Positions 15,629-22,937 of a stretch of DNA of 30,901 nt are shown here, piece after piece. Within the stretch, counting starts at the first letter, position 1. Each line of letters opens with the position of its first letter. A program made the translations under genes and the position numbers. The notes under the pieces were generated by a model that worked only from the letters and a program-made list of their open reading frames with translations, was not told where the DNA came from and did not search any database. The DNA is from a virus. The stretch covers positions 1 through 30,901 of IMG/VR virus record IMGVR_UViG_3300013126_000151; one strand, given 5' to 3'.

Positions 15629-17238
15629 AAAAACTGATTTTTATAGGAATTGCCATTTTATTGATGGCCGCAGCGCTACCCGTTGCCACCGGCTGGCTGA
15701 ACTATTCGGGCGCGAAGAATTACGCCATATGGACGACAAAATGGCTGCAAGCCGACCAGGTGTTTTACTGGCAAGCCGACACCATTAAAAAAGACTCGTT
15801 GATCTATACCGACCTAAAAACAGACTCGGCCCGGTTCAGGTATATCGACGGCACTTTGTCGCCGTGGTATTACGCCGGAAAAGGTGCCTATACATTACCA
15901 ACAGCCTCGGCCACGGTAAAAGGCGGCATAAAAGTTGGCAGCGGATTAAGTATTGACGCTGGCACAGGTGTTTTGAGTTCAACAGGTGGGGCCACAAACT
16001 TAGCATATACAGCCAGCGCCACAAACGGAATAATTACAAGCGACACCGGCACAGATGCGACAATACCAGCAGGAAGCACCACCAACGCCTCGCTAATGCT
16101 GCCTGGCGATAAAACAAAACTCGATGGGATTGCAGCCAATGCAAATAACTATGTTTTTGGAGTTTCAATTAATGGAGGTTCGCCCTCGACTGTTTACGAC
16201 GGAAATGTTCTGAATTTTAACGCTGGTACAGATGTTACTTTAGGCAAATCAGGATTGGATATTACCGTCAATGCATCAGGAGCATCAATGGTTTATCCTG
16301 GTGCAGGAATTCCGATTTCAACAGGTTCGGCCTGGGGTACATCAATTACAAATAATTCAGCAAATTGGAACACAGCAGCCAGCAATATTGGTCAGGTGGC
16401 AGTTGGGGCACAGTATCCGGGCGGGGCGCTGGGCTACCTTGCCAGTTCATCGTTTTCAAATTTCAACGGCATTGTCTATGTGAAAACAGCCACAACGCTC
16501 GATTATTCATCGCTCCCGGTTGAAGCGCAGGCCGTGTCGCACGCATTGTCGAACTACTCGGCAAGCACGCACACGCACAGCAACGCCACCACATCGGCAG
16601 CGGGTTTTATGAGTGCCACAGACAAAACAAATCACGATGCCGTTTACTCCAATATGGGTAAAGTAAAACTCTTCGGAACATCAACCTATGGCGAATTATC
16701 GGCTAACTTCTTTGAGTGGAGTACCAATTCATTCAGGCCCATCCGCGACGGTTCACCACAAGAAAACAGCCTTTACCCTATTACCTCCGGAGGCGTTTAC
16801 ACCGCATTGCAGGCAAAAGCCAACCTTTCCGGCGCAACATTTACCGGAGCCATTTCCGGAACATCGGCCAGCTTCAGCAGCACCGTCACAGCTTCCGACT
16901 TTCAATTGTCTGATCGCCGCCTGAAAAAAGACATCAGGCCACTGAAAGAAATCAACTGGGCCAACCAGATCGATTTTGTTAGCTACCGCATGAAGAATGA
17001 TCCGTCGCAGCGCTTGCGTTACGGTGTAATTGCTCAGGAGGTGGAAAAATACGCTCCTGAACTGGTTCACACCGCCGAAGATGGCACAAAATCAGTGTCG
17101 TATATCGACCTTTTAATTGCAAAAAATCAGCAGTTACAAAACCAATTAAATTTTCAACGCTATGAAATTTTATTCAGTATTTGCTTCAGTTGTTTTCTGT
17201 TTATTATCGCTGTGTTCGTCCGGGCAAAGCGTTCCTAA
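15625..17238 (+). CDS. Tail fibre with signal peptide and C-terminal S74 self-cleaving chaperone domain
   Basis: 537 aa, start overlaps the stop before (ATGA). Residues 1-23 form a Sec-type signal or membrane anchor (MKKLIFIGIAILLMAAALPV). The shaft has repeat text known from fibres (LPGDKTKLDGIAANANN; FMSATDKTNHDAV; GATFTGAISGTSASFSSTV). The C-terminal Peptidase_S74 domain starts at S429-D430-R-R-L-K434-K-D and continues YGVIAQEVEKYAPELV and VSYIDLLIAKNQQLQNQL. In K1F-type fibres the Ser and the Lys five residues later form the self-cleavage site; both are kept. The last ~25 residues are hydrophobic because the reading frame runs across the next gene's signal-peptide codons. Confidence 0.88.
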   Translation: MKKLIFIGIAILLMAAALPVATGWLNYSGAKNYAIWTTKWLQADQVFYWQADTIKKDSLIYTDLKTDSARFRYIDGTLSPWYYAGKGAYTLPTASATVKGGIKVGSGLSIDAGTGVLSSTGGATNLAYTASATNGIITSDTGTDATIPAGSTTNASLMLPGDKTKLDGIAANANNYVFGVSINGGSPSTVYDGNVLNFNAGTDVTLGKSGLDITVNASGASMVYPGAGIPISTGSAWGTSITNNSANWNTAASNIGQVAVGAQYPGGALGYLASSSFSNFNGIVYVKTATTLDYSSLPVEAQAVSHALSNYSASTHTHSNATTSAAGFMSATDKTNHDAVYSNMGKVKLFGTSTYGELSANFFEWSTNSFRPIRDGSPQENSLYPITSGGVYTALQAKANLSGATFTGAISGTSASFSSTVTASDFQLSDRRLKKDIRPLKEINWANQIDFVSYRMKNDPSQRLRYGVIAQEVEKYAPELVHTAEDGTKSVSYIDLLIAKNQQLQNQLNFQRYEILFSICFSCFLFIIAVFVRAKRS

Positions 17239-17683
17239 TACCAGCACATTCAAGCTTTCAGACGTTACGGCTGTGACAGGTGGCACCTCATTATCGGCTG
17301 CATTCACCAACTCAACCGACAGCTATTTTGATGCAACCTACAAAGGCAGTAAAGACCGGCTCAGCAACTTCCGCAACTACGGAGCCCACAACGCCAAACC
17401 AACCGTCACCACTTCGGCCATCACAAGTAACTCGGGTGGAACGGTAGTGTGCGGCGGTAATGTGACAAATCAGGGCGGCAGTTCGGTAACCGATAGAGGC
17501 GTAACCTGGGCGACATCGCTTCAAGGCCTAGGCACAAACAAAACGCACGATGGCACCGGAACCGGCACATTCACCAGCACCATTACCGGACTTACAAGTG
17601 GCCAAACGTATTACTATACTGCTTACGCCACCAACACGCAGGGCACCAGCACAGGAATTATTTACCAGTTCACGGCGAATTAA
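17162..17683 (+). CDS. Secreted tail-associated protein with FN3-like adhesin domain
   Basis: 173 aa. Starts inside the fibre gene (77-base overlap). Residues 1-22 are a signal peptide (MKFYSVFASVVFCLLSLCSS); a Cys at 18 is not in a good lipobox. Residues 23-75 contain a phage-specific segment ending SYFDATYKGSKDRLSNFRNYG, which occurs in Bacteroidota phage fibre proteins. Residues 78-173 are one FN3-like domain (GGNVTNQGGSSVTDRGVTW, FTSTITGLTSGQTYYYTAYA), a type very common in Bacteroidota surface proteins. Suggested role: adhesin or receptor-binding tip. Confidence 0.75.
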   Translation: MKFYSVFASVVFCLLSLCSSGQSVPNTSTFKLSDVTAVTGGTSLSAAFTNSTDSYFDATYKGSKDRLSNFRNYGAHNAKPTVTTSAITSNSGGTVVCGGNVTNQGGSSVTDRGVTWATSLQGLGTNKTHDGTGTGTFTSTITGLTSGQTYYYTAYATNTQGTSTGIIYQFTAN

Positions 17684-17743
17684 AATCAGTTAAACAACTG
17701 AAATGCCATATAAAAACATATTACAGAAACAAATACGACAGAC

Positions 17744-18070
17744 ATGGCAACAAACATTTTATCAAACAAAGCATACAACGGACAGGAAATAGTGTACTCA
17801 TCAGAAGTCAGCAACATATCGGCCATCGACATTACGGCCATACTGGCCGACGAATCAACCGGGCACATCAGGTACACCGTCCAGCGCAAAACAGCCAACT
17901 CCGCATGGCGCGATGCCAAAGACGAAAACGGGCAACCGCTCAGTTTTTCAACCATTGACGAAACCGACGACGGCATTAACATCGTTGGCCTCAATGCCGC
18001 CAAAATGCGTGTTAAAGTTGAAATTATTTCGGGCGCCGGAACCTTAAACCTCGAGTATGAAAGCATTTAA
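17744..18070 (+). CDS. Small beta-rich tail-region protein
   Basis: 108 aa, no signal peptide. Predicted beta-rich with TGHIRYTVQRKTANSAWRDA and a C-terminal strand AKMRVKVEIISGAGTLNLEY, the look of a small jelly-roll or beta sandwich. No family recognised. The 60-base gap before it contains a small inverted repeat (CAGTT, AACTG near 17687-17700). Its position among fibres suggests a minor structural protein. Confidence 0.6.
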   Translation: MATNILSNKAYNGQEIVYSSEVSNISAIDITAILADESTGHIRYTVQRKTANSAWRDAKDENGQPLSFSTIDETDDGINIVGLNAAKMRVKVEIISGAGTLNLEYESI

Positions 18071-18221
18071 AAGCGGGGCCATACAAGCCGCCAGGACAGC
18101 AAACAAAGAAATTAATATTTCAAATTGGTTAAATAAAAACCGATTAACCGAAGAAGATTCTAACTTGTATTTAACGGAGGAAGATACAGGCAAAATGATT
18201 ATTTCAGAAGATGAAAATTAA
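18057..18221 (+). CDS. Small hypothetical protein (54 aa)
   Basis: Starts at an ATG overlapping the last codons of the gene before and ends at TAA 18219-18221. The protein begins MKAFKSGAIQAARTANKEI, is basic at the start and acidic at the end (LTEEDTGKMIISEDEN). Genes of this kind, short and acidic at the end, are common between fibre genes of Bacteroidota phages. Base composition shifts to AT-rich inside this gene, where the acquired fibre block begins. Moderate confidence because of its length. Confidence 0.5.
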   Translation: MKAFKSGAIQAARTANKEINISNWLNKNRLTEEDSNLYLTEEDTGKMIISEDEN

Positions 18222-18237
18222 CACTAAAAATACAAAG

Positions 18238-18984
18238 ATGAAAAAGATAATTATAACAACGCTTTTTTTTGCATTAATTGTAAATGCTACAATTGCACAG
18301 ATAAAACCGAGCCAAATGTCACCAGCCACAATTGCATCGTTTAAAAATGTGCTGGGAATAAATGAAAAACTTGATACAAGTGTAGCTAAAACAACCTATG
18401 TTAAAACAGCCGACATCTACACCCCAACATCAATATCAATTGATACTCTTAACGCTACCGCTAAAATGACTGCCCCGACTAAGGACGCAGGAACAAACAC
18501 GACGGATGTGGCAACAACTGCATGGGTGCAAGGGGAATTATTAAAATATTCTCAAAAAGTGGATTGTGGAAGCAATGCAAGGATAACACACACAGGCACA
18601 ACAAACCTCACAACTGTTAAGACCTTACCAACTATACCAGCAGGACGAATTGGTGTGAACGGGGAGTTATTTATTGAGGCGGTATTTGATGGAACTTCAG
18701 GAGGCAGTCCGAAGACATATGTGATTTATATTAATGGTACGCAGGTCTTTACCTATGGGAGTACAGCTAATCCATATCATAGGGCAAACGTTTCTATTTT
18801 GTGTAGAAACTCACTTTCCAGTCAGGTTGTGCATTTTAAATCATTAAACATAGGTGCTGATACTGATGTTACGACAACCACAATTGATTTCAGTCAGCCT
18901 CTTGTCATAACTATCGCCCTCAAAGTTGACGATGCTGGTCAATCTGCTTATTTGGAGTCCGTAAAAGCATACACGACTTACTAA
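18238..18984 (+). CDS. Secreted fibre-like protein
   Basis: 248 aa from the ATG at 18238, chosen because the protein then starts with a signal peptide (MKKIIITTLFFALIVNATIAQ, likely cut after A or Q); an in-frame ATG at 18211 would add nine residues before it. Residues 70-95 carry TAPTKDAGTNTTDVATTAWV, a phrase typical of phage tail fibres. The C-terminal half is a beta-sandwich-like head (LFIEAVFDGTSGGSPKTYVIYINGTQVF). No catalytic motif is seen. AT-rich, like the gene after it. Confidence 0.7.
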   Translation: MKKIIITTLFFALIVNATIAQIKPSQMSPATIASFKNVLGINEKLDTSVAKTTYVKTADIYTPTSISIDTLNATAKMTAPTKDAGTNTTDVATTAWVQGELLKYSQKVDCGSNARITHTGTTNLTTVKTLPTIPAGRIGVNGELFIEAVFDGTSGGSPKTYVIYINGTQVFTYGSTANPYHRANVSILCRNSLSSQVVHFKSLNIGADTDVTTTTIDFSQPLVITIALKVDDAGQSAYLESVKAYTTY

Positions 18985-18986
18985 CT

Positions 18987-21050
18987 ATGAAAAAGCTAAT
19001 TTTAATTCTTTTTCTGCTGTATTGTATATCAGGAAAGGCCGCAATATACTACGTCAGCAGTTCGGATGGTTCTGATTCTGATTCGGGGCTTACCGATGCA
19101 CTCGCTTGGGCTTCATTAACGAAGGTTAATGCAACAACTTTTACTGCCGGAGACCAAATCCTTTTTAAAAGAGGCGATAGTTGGTACGGTACTCTGACCG
19201 TCAAACAATCCGGAGTATCAGGTAATCCTATCACTTTTGGAGCGTATGGAACAGGAGCGAATCCGGTTATAACTGGGTTTACAACAGTGTCAGCATGGAC
19301 TAACTTAGGTGGCAATATTTGGGAAAGCACATCTGCTGTGTCTACTTTATCAACTTGCAATATGGTTGCAATTAATGGGGTAAATACAGCAATGGGCAGA
19401 TGGCCTAATGCGGATACCGTGAACTCTGGGTATGCAGTAATTGCAACAAATCCATCCACAACATCAATAACTTCAACTGCATTATCTGGTCAGCCTGATT
19501 ATACTGGCGGTGAACTAGTTTTAAGGCTTTCATACCTGATAAAGCGAAAGACCATCACCTCTATTTCAGGAACGACAATTAACTATACAACATCAAACAG
19601 CGCACCTGCTGGTGGTGGGTTCTTTATTCAGAACCATCCATCTACACTTGATCAACAAAATGAATGGTATTTTAACCCTACTACAAAAAAAATAAGGGTT
19701 TATAGCATTTCACAACCTACTGATGTTAAAGTTTCATCTTTAGATATGAATATACTTTTGAATGGTACAAATATGGGATACATCAACATAGACGGATTGA
19801 CTCTTGAAGGTTCAAATGCTATTGCTATGGGTAGGAGCGGTAATGGTAATGTTGGATACATCAATGTTCGTAATTGTTTCGTTCGATTTAATGGTATTTA
19901 TGGGTTAGCTGCTCAGTCAAATTATGCAACACTCGAAAATAACACAATTACAGATTCTCAGGTGATTGGCATTTGGGTAAGTAGCTATACAAATGTTACT
20001 GTCAAGGGCAATACGGTTATAAACACCGGAATGTTAAGAGGGATGGGTGATTCATATATGGGAACTGATTCAGGAATAAGCACAACAAATGCCCACTATC
20101 TGCTTTGTGAAGGTAATTCAGTAACAAATTCAGGATACAAAGGGATTTCATTTTATGGTAATTACATTACTATAAAAAACAATTTTATTGATACCTATGG
20201 AGTATGGCACGATGACGGAGGCGGCATTTATACTTATACTGGGGCTGGTACTCCGATGACTGATTGCGTAGTAGATGGAAATATTATTATTAATGGTCAA
20301 TACCCTAAAGATGGAACTTCAAATCCATCGTTCCCTATAATGGCTTGCGGTATTTATTGCGATTATGGAACTCAGAACGTTGAAATTAAGAACAACTCAA
20401 TTTATAAGTGTTCGTCATATGCAATGATGATTGGGAATAATCAAAATATGAATATTCATCACAACACAATCGTTGATGATTTTGACGCAGGCTCGACCAC
20501 GATGAACTCACTAATCAGGGTGAATAATAACGAAGATTTGCCTGTTCAGGGATACAACATCAATTTTACCTATAATACATTTGTGAGCCTGTCAGCTTCT
20601 GTTTATCCAATTTATCTTACCTGTACGCAGAATAATCTTGATTTGATTGGTACAATTGACTATAACCATTACATAGTTCTGGATGCACTTACTGACCAAT
20701 TCTACATACACCAGCCTAGTACTTATGGCGACCCATACATGACATTGGCACAATGGAAGTATTTTGACGCTGACAACAATGCCAATAGCCAAATGGCGCC
20801 AAAGTCTATTCCTCTGGCTTCTGATATCGAGATTCGCTACAATGCCACAGCCTCACCACAACAAGTATTTTTCAGCTTTGCGGGCATAGATATAAATGGA
20901 ACCCAGTATGCAAGTAACCCGACTTTGCAGCCTTATACAAGTTTGGTTTTGATTAAGAATATACCAAACCCAACAGGAGAAAATAAAGCGTGGGGCGAAA
21001 ATGGTAAAATTTGGGGTAAAAATTACCTTCCTTGGGGTGCAAAACCTTAA
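18987..21050 (+). CDS. Secreted right-handed beta-helix protein, tailspike or polysaccharide-degrading enzyme
   Basis: 687 aa. Signal peptide at 1-18 (MKKLILILFLLYCISGKA). The start of the mature part (YYVSSSDGSDSDSGLTDA, ..GDQILFKRGDSW, GNPITFGAYGTGANPVITG) matches the opening of Bacteroidota beta-helix polysaccharide lyase-like proteins. Residues 260-540 contain repeating strands with N-x-I/V turns (NNTITDSQVIGIWV, KGNTVINTG, IKNNFID, IKNNSIYKCS), that is, parallel beta-helix coils. The end PTLQPYTSLVLIKN resembles host enzymes of the same group. Activity on glycans is inferred. Markedly AT-rich compared with the head genes. Confidence 0.75.
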   Translation: MKKLILILFLLYCISGKAAIYYVSSSDGSDSDSGLTDALAWASLTKVNATTFTAGDQILFKRGDSWYGTLTVKQSGVSGNPITFGAYGTGANPVITGFTTVSAWTNLGGNIWESTSAVSTLSTCNMVAINGVNTAMGRWPNADTVNSGYAVIATNPSTTSITSTALSGQPDYTGGELVLRLSYLIKRKTITSISGTTINYTTSNSAPAGGGFFIQNHPSTLDQQNEWYFNPTTKKIRVYSISQPTDVKVSSLDMNILLNGTNMGYINIDGLTLEGSNAIAMGRSGNGNVGYINVRNCFVRFNGIYGLAAQSNYATLENNTITDSQVIGIWVSSYTNVTVKGNTVINTGMLRGMGDSYMGTDSGISTTNAHYLLCEGNSVTNSGYKGISFYGNYITIKNNFIDTYGVWHDDGGGIYTYTGAGTPMTDCVVDGNIIINGQYPKDGTSNPSFPIMACGIYCDYGTQNVEIKNNSIYKCSSYAMMIGNNQNMNIHHNTIVDDFDAGSTTMNSLIRVNNNEDLPVQGYNINFTYNTFVSLSASVYPIYLTCTQNNLDLIGTIDYNHYIVLDALTDQFYIHQPSTYGDPYMTLAQWKYFDADNNANSQMAPKSIPLASDIEIRYNATASPQQVFFSFAGIDINGTQYASNPTLQPYTSLVLIKNIPNPTGENKAWGENGKIWGKNYLPWGAKP

Positions 21051-21061
21051 AATTAACTTTT
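21032..21061 (+). promoter_or_regulatory. Possible promoter for the lysis cassette
   Basis: TTG at 21032-21034, 19 bp, then TAACTTTT at 21054-21061 (TAnnTTTG except the last base). It overlaps the end of the beta-helix gene and lies 12 bases before the holin ATG; AGGA at 21069-21072 is close to that start. Plausible but weak. Confidence 0.3.
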
Positions 21062-21073
21062 AAAAATTAGGAT

Positions 21074-21313
21074 ATGAAAAAATTCAAAGATGCTTACATG
21101 TACGGACTTGGAGCCTTAATTGTCGGAGGTTTCTTTTTCATTCTTTGGGTAATTTTTGGGAAAGTTTTGCCAGCCGAGAATAAAGACATCGGGCTGCTGG
21201 TTATCGGTGCCCTGGTCGCCAAATTTGGCGATGTAGTTAATTATTTCTTCGGAAGTTCAAAAGGTTCAGCCGATAAAACAGAATTAATGAAAGGCAACAA
21301 TGGCCAAGTTTAA
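21074..21313 (+). CDS. Putative holin
   Basis: 79 aa with two hydrophobic segments (about residues 10-29, GLGALIVGGFFFILWVIF, and 39-59, IGLLVIGALVAKFGDVVNYF) and the tail FFGSSKGSADKTELM, which is common in small holins of Bacteroidota phages. Holins permeabilise the inner membrane so that endolysin can act. It heads a cassette with a spanin-like protein and an endolysin. The end overlaps the next start. Confidence 0.7.
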   Translation: MKKFKDAYMYGLGALIVGGFFFILWVIFGKVLPAENKDIGLLVIGALVAKFGDVVNYFFGSSKGSADKTELMKGNNGQV

Positions 21314-21887
21314 AAATTACGCATTACTCATTATGGCCGGTATAGTCATTGTTTTAGGCTTCATGCTCGATTCATTCATATCGGAAAATAAACGACTTGA
21401 ATCCAACCAGCGTTCGTTGATGGAAGGCATTGAAACTTATCAGACCAAAGACAGCACCAACGCCGCAAGCGTAGAAGCCTTAAAACTTACAAACAGTGAA
21501 CTAAAGCGTTATAATGAAAGTTTGGTACAGACGGTAAAAAGTCTGAATTTAAAAGTAAAGAACCTGCAATCAGTCAGCCAGACGGCCACCGAAACCGGAT
21601 ATAATGTCAAAATTCAGGTAAAAGACTCGCTAATCTATTTGCCTGGTAAAGTTGATACATTAAAATGCGTTGACTTCGACACCAAATGGCTAACCGTTCA
21701 GGGATGCGTTCAAAACAGGCAATTTTCAGGCCGAATAGAAAGCAGGGATAGCATCGTAACAGTTGTACATCGGGTACCACGTCGATTTCTGTTTTTCAGG
21801 TATGGAACTAAAGCCGTAAGGCAGGATGTAACCTGCAAAAATCCAGATTCAAAAATCACATTTACCGAATATTTAGAATTCAAATAA
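21300..21887 (+). CDS. Spanin-like inner-membrane protein (DUF6549-like)
   Basis: 195 aa. One N-terminal transmembrane segment (residues 7-26, YALLIMAGIVIVLGFMLDSF), then a coiled coil with ETYQTKDSTNAASVEALKLT and NSELKRYNESLVQTVKSL, and a beta-rich end. This layout and wording match the Rz-like proteins annotated as DUF6549 in Bacteroidota phages, placed between holin and endolysin. Function in outer membrane disruption is inferred by analogy to i-spanins; no matching outer-membrane partner is obvious here. Confidence 0.6.
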   Translation: MAKFKNYALLIMAGIVIVLGFMLDSFISENKRLESNQRSLMEGIETYQTKDSTNAASVEALKLTNSELKRYNESLVQTVKSLNLKVKNLQSVSQTATETGYNVKIQVKDSLIYLPGKVDTLKCVDFDTKWLTVQGCVQNRQFSGRIESRDSIVTVVHRVPRRFLFFRYGTKAVRQDVTCKNPDSKITFTEYLEFK

Positions 21888-21888
21888 C

Positions 21889-22359
21889 ATGGCCAATTTT
21901 GAAGAAGCAATTAAAAAAACACTGGCGCACGAAGGCGGCTATGTCAACGATCCGGACGATGCCGGAGGCGAAACAAAATACGGCATATCCAAGCGCTCAT
22001 TTCCTACCGAGGACATTAAAAATATGACCATCGAGCGGGCCAAAGAAATTTACCGAGTCAATTATTGGAACCCGGTAAAAGGCGACCAGATCGAGAACCA
22101 GCAAATAGCCGAATCAATATTCGATTTTGCCGTAAATGCCGGAACAGTAGCCGCCATTGTATTGGCTCAGCGCGTTGTTGATGTTGAGGACGACGGGAAA
22201 ATCGGCCCCGTAACAATTCAGGAAATAAACAAATTCAATCCGGGGCATTTTTTAGCCGCCTACACCGTCGAAAAAGTGCGGAGATATACCGAAATTGTAA
22301 AACGAAAGCCAAACCAAATAAAATTTTATTTAGGATGGATCGACAGAGCGCTGAATTAA
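21889..22359 (+). CDS. Endolysin, GH108 N-acetylmuramidase
   Basis: 156 aa, full length for the GH108 plus PG_binding_3 family. The catalytic Glu15 lies in HEGGYVNDPDDAGGETKYGI, the family signature. The second part (QQIAESIFDFAVNAG, then AQRVVDVEDDGKIGPVT) is the peptidoglycan-binding domain. No signal peptide, so release to the periplasm needs the holin. Hydrolyses the MurNAc-GlcNAc backbone. Confidence 0.92.
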   Translation: MANFEEAIKKTLAHEGGYVNDPDDAGGETKYGISKRSFPTEDIKNMTIERAKEIYRVNYWNPVKGDQIENQQIAESIFDFAVNAGTVAAIVLAQRVVDVEDDGKIGPVTIQEINKFNPGHFLAAYTVEKVRRYTEIVKRKPNQIKFYLGWIDRALN

Positions 22360-22622
22360 AACAGCAAAACATATTAATACAAAAACGTGACATGATTAAA
22401 AAAGCAAAAGAAGCCTTTACACATCCAGGCGTAACAGTAGGCGCGCCACTGTCGGGATCAATAGTTGGTTTTATTGAAATCTGCCGCCAGATAGCGCCGG
22501 TACTCACTGTTATTAGTTTGCTGGTAGGTATTGTTTTAGGGATTATGTCGTACAGGCTCAAAAAGAAGTTAGCCGATAAAAAGATCAGCGAATCAGAAAG
22601 CGACAAAATAGTAATGAATTAA
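22335..22622 (+). CDS. Small membrane protein of the lysis cassette
   Basis: 95 aa from 22335, or 76 aa from the ATG at 22392, which avoids the overlap with the endolysin gene. One hydrophobic stretch (IAPVLTVISLLVGIVLGIMSY) preceded by a weaker one (GVTVGAPLSGSIVGFIEI), and a charged tail KKKLADKKISESESDK. It could be a second holin, an antiholin or another lysis-timing protein. It is the last gene before the phage terminators. Confidence 0.6.
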   Translation: MDRQSAELKQQNILIQKRDMIKKAKEAFTHPGVTVGAPLSGSIVGFIEICRQIAPVLTVISLLVGIVLGIMSYRLKKKLADKKISESESDKIVMN

Positions 22623-22644
22623 AAAGGTTTTTTCATTGTAGGTA

Positions 22645-22664
22645 GTTTAGTTAGGTTTAGTTAG
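22645..22664. repeat. Tandem 10-mer GTTTAGTTAG, two copies
   Basis: Two perfect adjacent copies (22645-22654, 22655-22664) directly upstream of the lysis terminator and near the integrase. The segment between the lysis genes and the integrase is the usual place for attP, so these may be arm-type sites; this is not shown. Confidence 0.6.
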
Positions 22665-22666
22665 TT

Positions 22667-22697
22667 GGCCCCGCAGCAATGCGGGGCCTTTCGTTTT
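22667..22697 (+). terminator. Rho-independent terminator ending the late genes
   Basis: Perfect 8 bp GC stem GGCCCCGC (22667-22674) with GCGGGGCC (22681-22688), loop AGCAAT, followed by TTTCGTTTT. It lies about 45 bases after the last late gene. Confidence 0.9.
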
Positions 22698-22702
22698 GCT
22701 GG

Positions 22703-22723
22703 GCGTTCCCCTTAATGTTCCCC
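22703..22723. repeat. GTTCCCC direct repeat, copy 1
   Basis: Contains two GTTCCCC heptamers 12 bases apart; 19 of 21 positions are identical to the copy at 22879-22899, with the middle AA replaced by TT. Likely a binding site for the integrase or an accessory protein. Confidence 0.65.
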
Positions 22724-22733
22724 AAAAACGACA

Positions 22734-22758
22734 AAAGCCGCTTAATTAGCGGCTTTGT
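22734..22758. terminator. Hairpin AAAGCCGC/GCGGCTTT, possible bidirectional terminator
   Basis: 8 bp stem (22734-22741, 22749-22756) with loop TTAATTA and A/T tracts on both sides. It separates late transcription from the integrase promoter. Beyond it, up to the promoter, lie a short inverted repeat (GCCAA, TTGGC at 22807-22820) and AT-rich DNA with no gene; this is the best candidate region for attP. Confidence 0.65.
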
Positions 22759-22878
22759 TGTATCCCGGTTGGGAATACTATAAAAAAGTGTAGTTTTTGT
22801 CTTGATGCCAAAATATTGGCGTTTCGTGCGAGTTGCAGATATTTAACAAGTACAAAAAACACCTTTAAAACGTGTTTT

Positions 22879-22899
22879 GCGTTCCCCTTTTTGTTCCCC
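22879..22899. repeat. GTTCCCC direct repeat, copy 2, inside the integrase promoter
   Basis: Second copy of the element at 22703-22723. Its second GTTCCCC overlaps the last base of the -33 TTTG box and part of the spacer of the integrase promoter, so protein bound here would block transcription. Confidence 0.65.
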
Positions 22900-22921
22900 T
22901 CATTTTTGTTTCATAACTTTG
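22890..22921 (+). promoter_or_regulatory. Integrase promoter, Bacteroidota consensus
   Basis: TTTG at 22890-22893, 20 bp spacer, TAACTTTG at 22914-22921, a perfect TAnnTTTG. The expected start of transcription is near 22928, only about 10 bases before the ATG at 22938, so the leader is very short. A GTTCCCC repeat overlaps it and may serve autoregulation. Confidence 0.75.
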
Positions 22922-22937
22922 TCGGAAACTAGCTGCA

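Noticed and set aside
17160-17238. C-terminal transmembrane anchor of the S74 fibre as a functional feature
   Set aside because: The hydrophobic residues arise from reading across the next gene's signal peptide in another frame.
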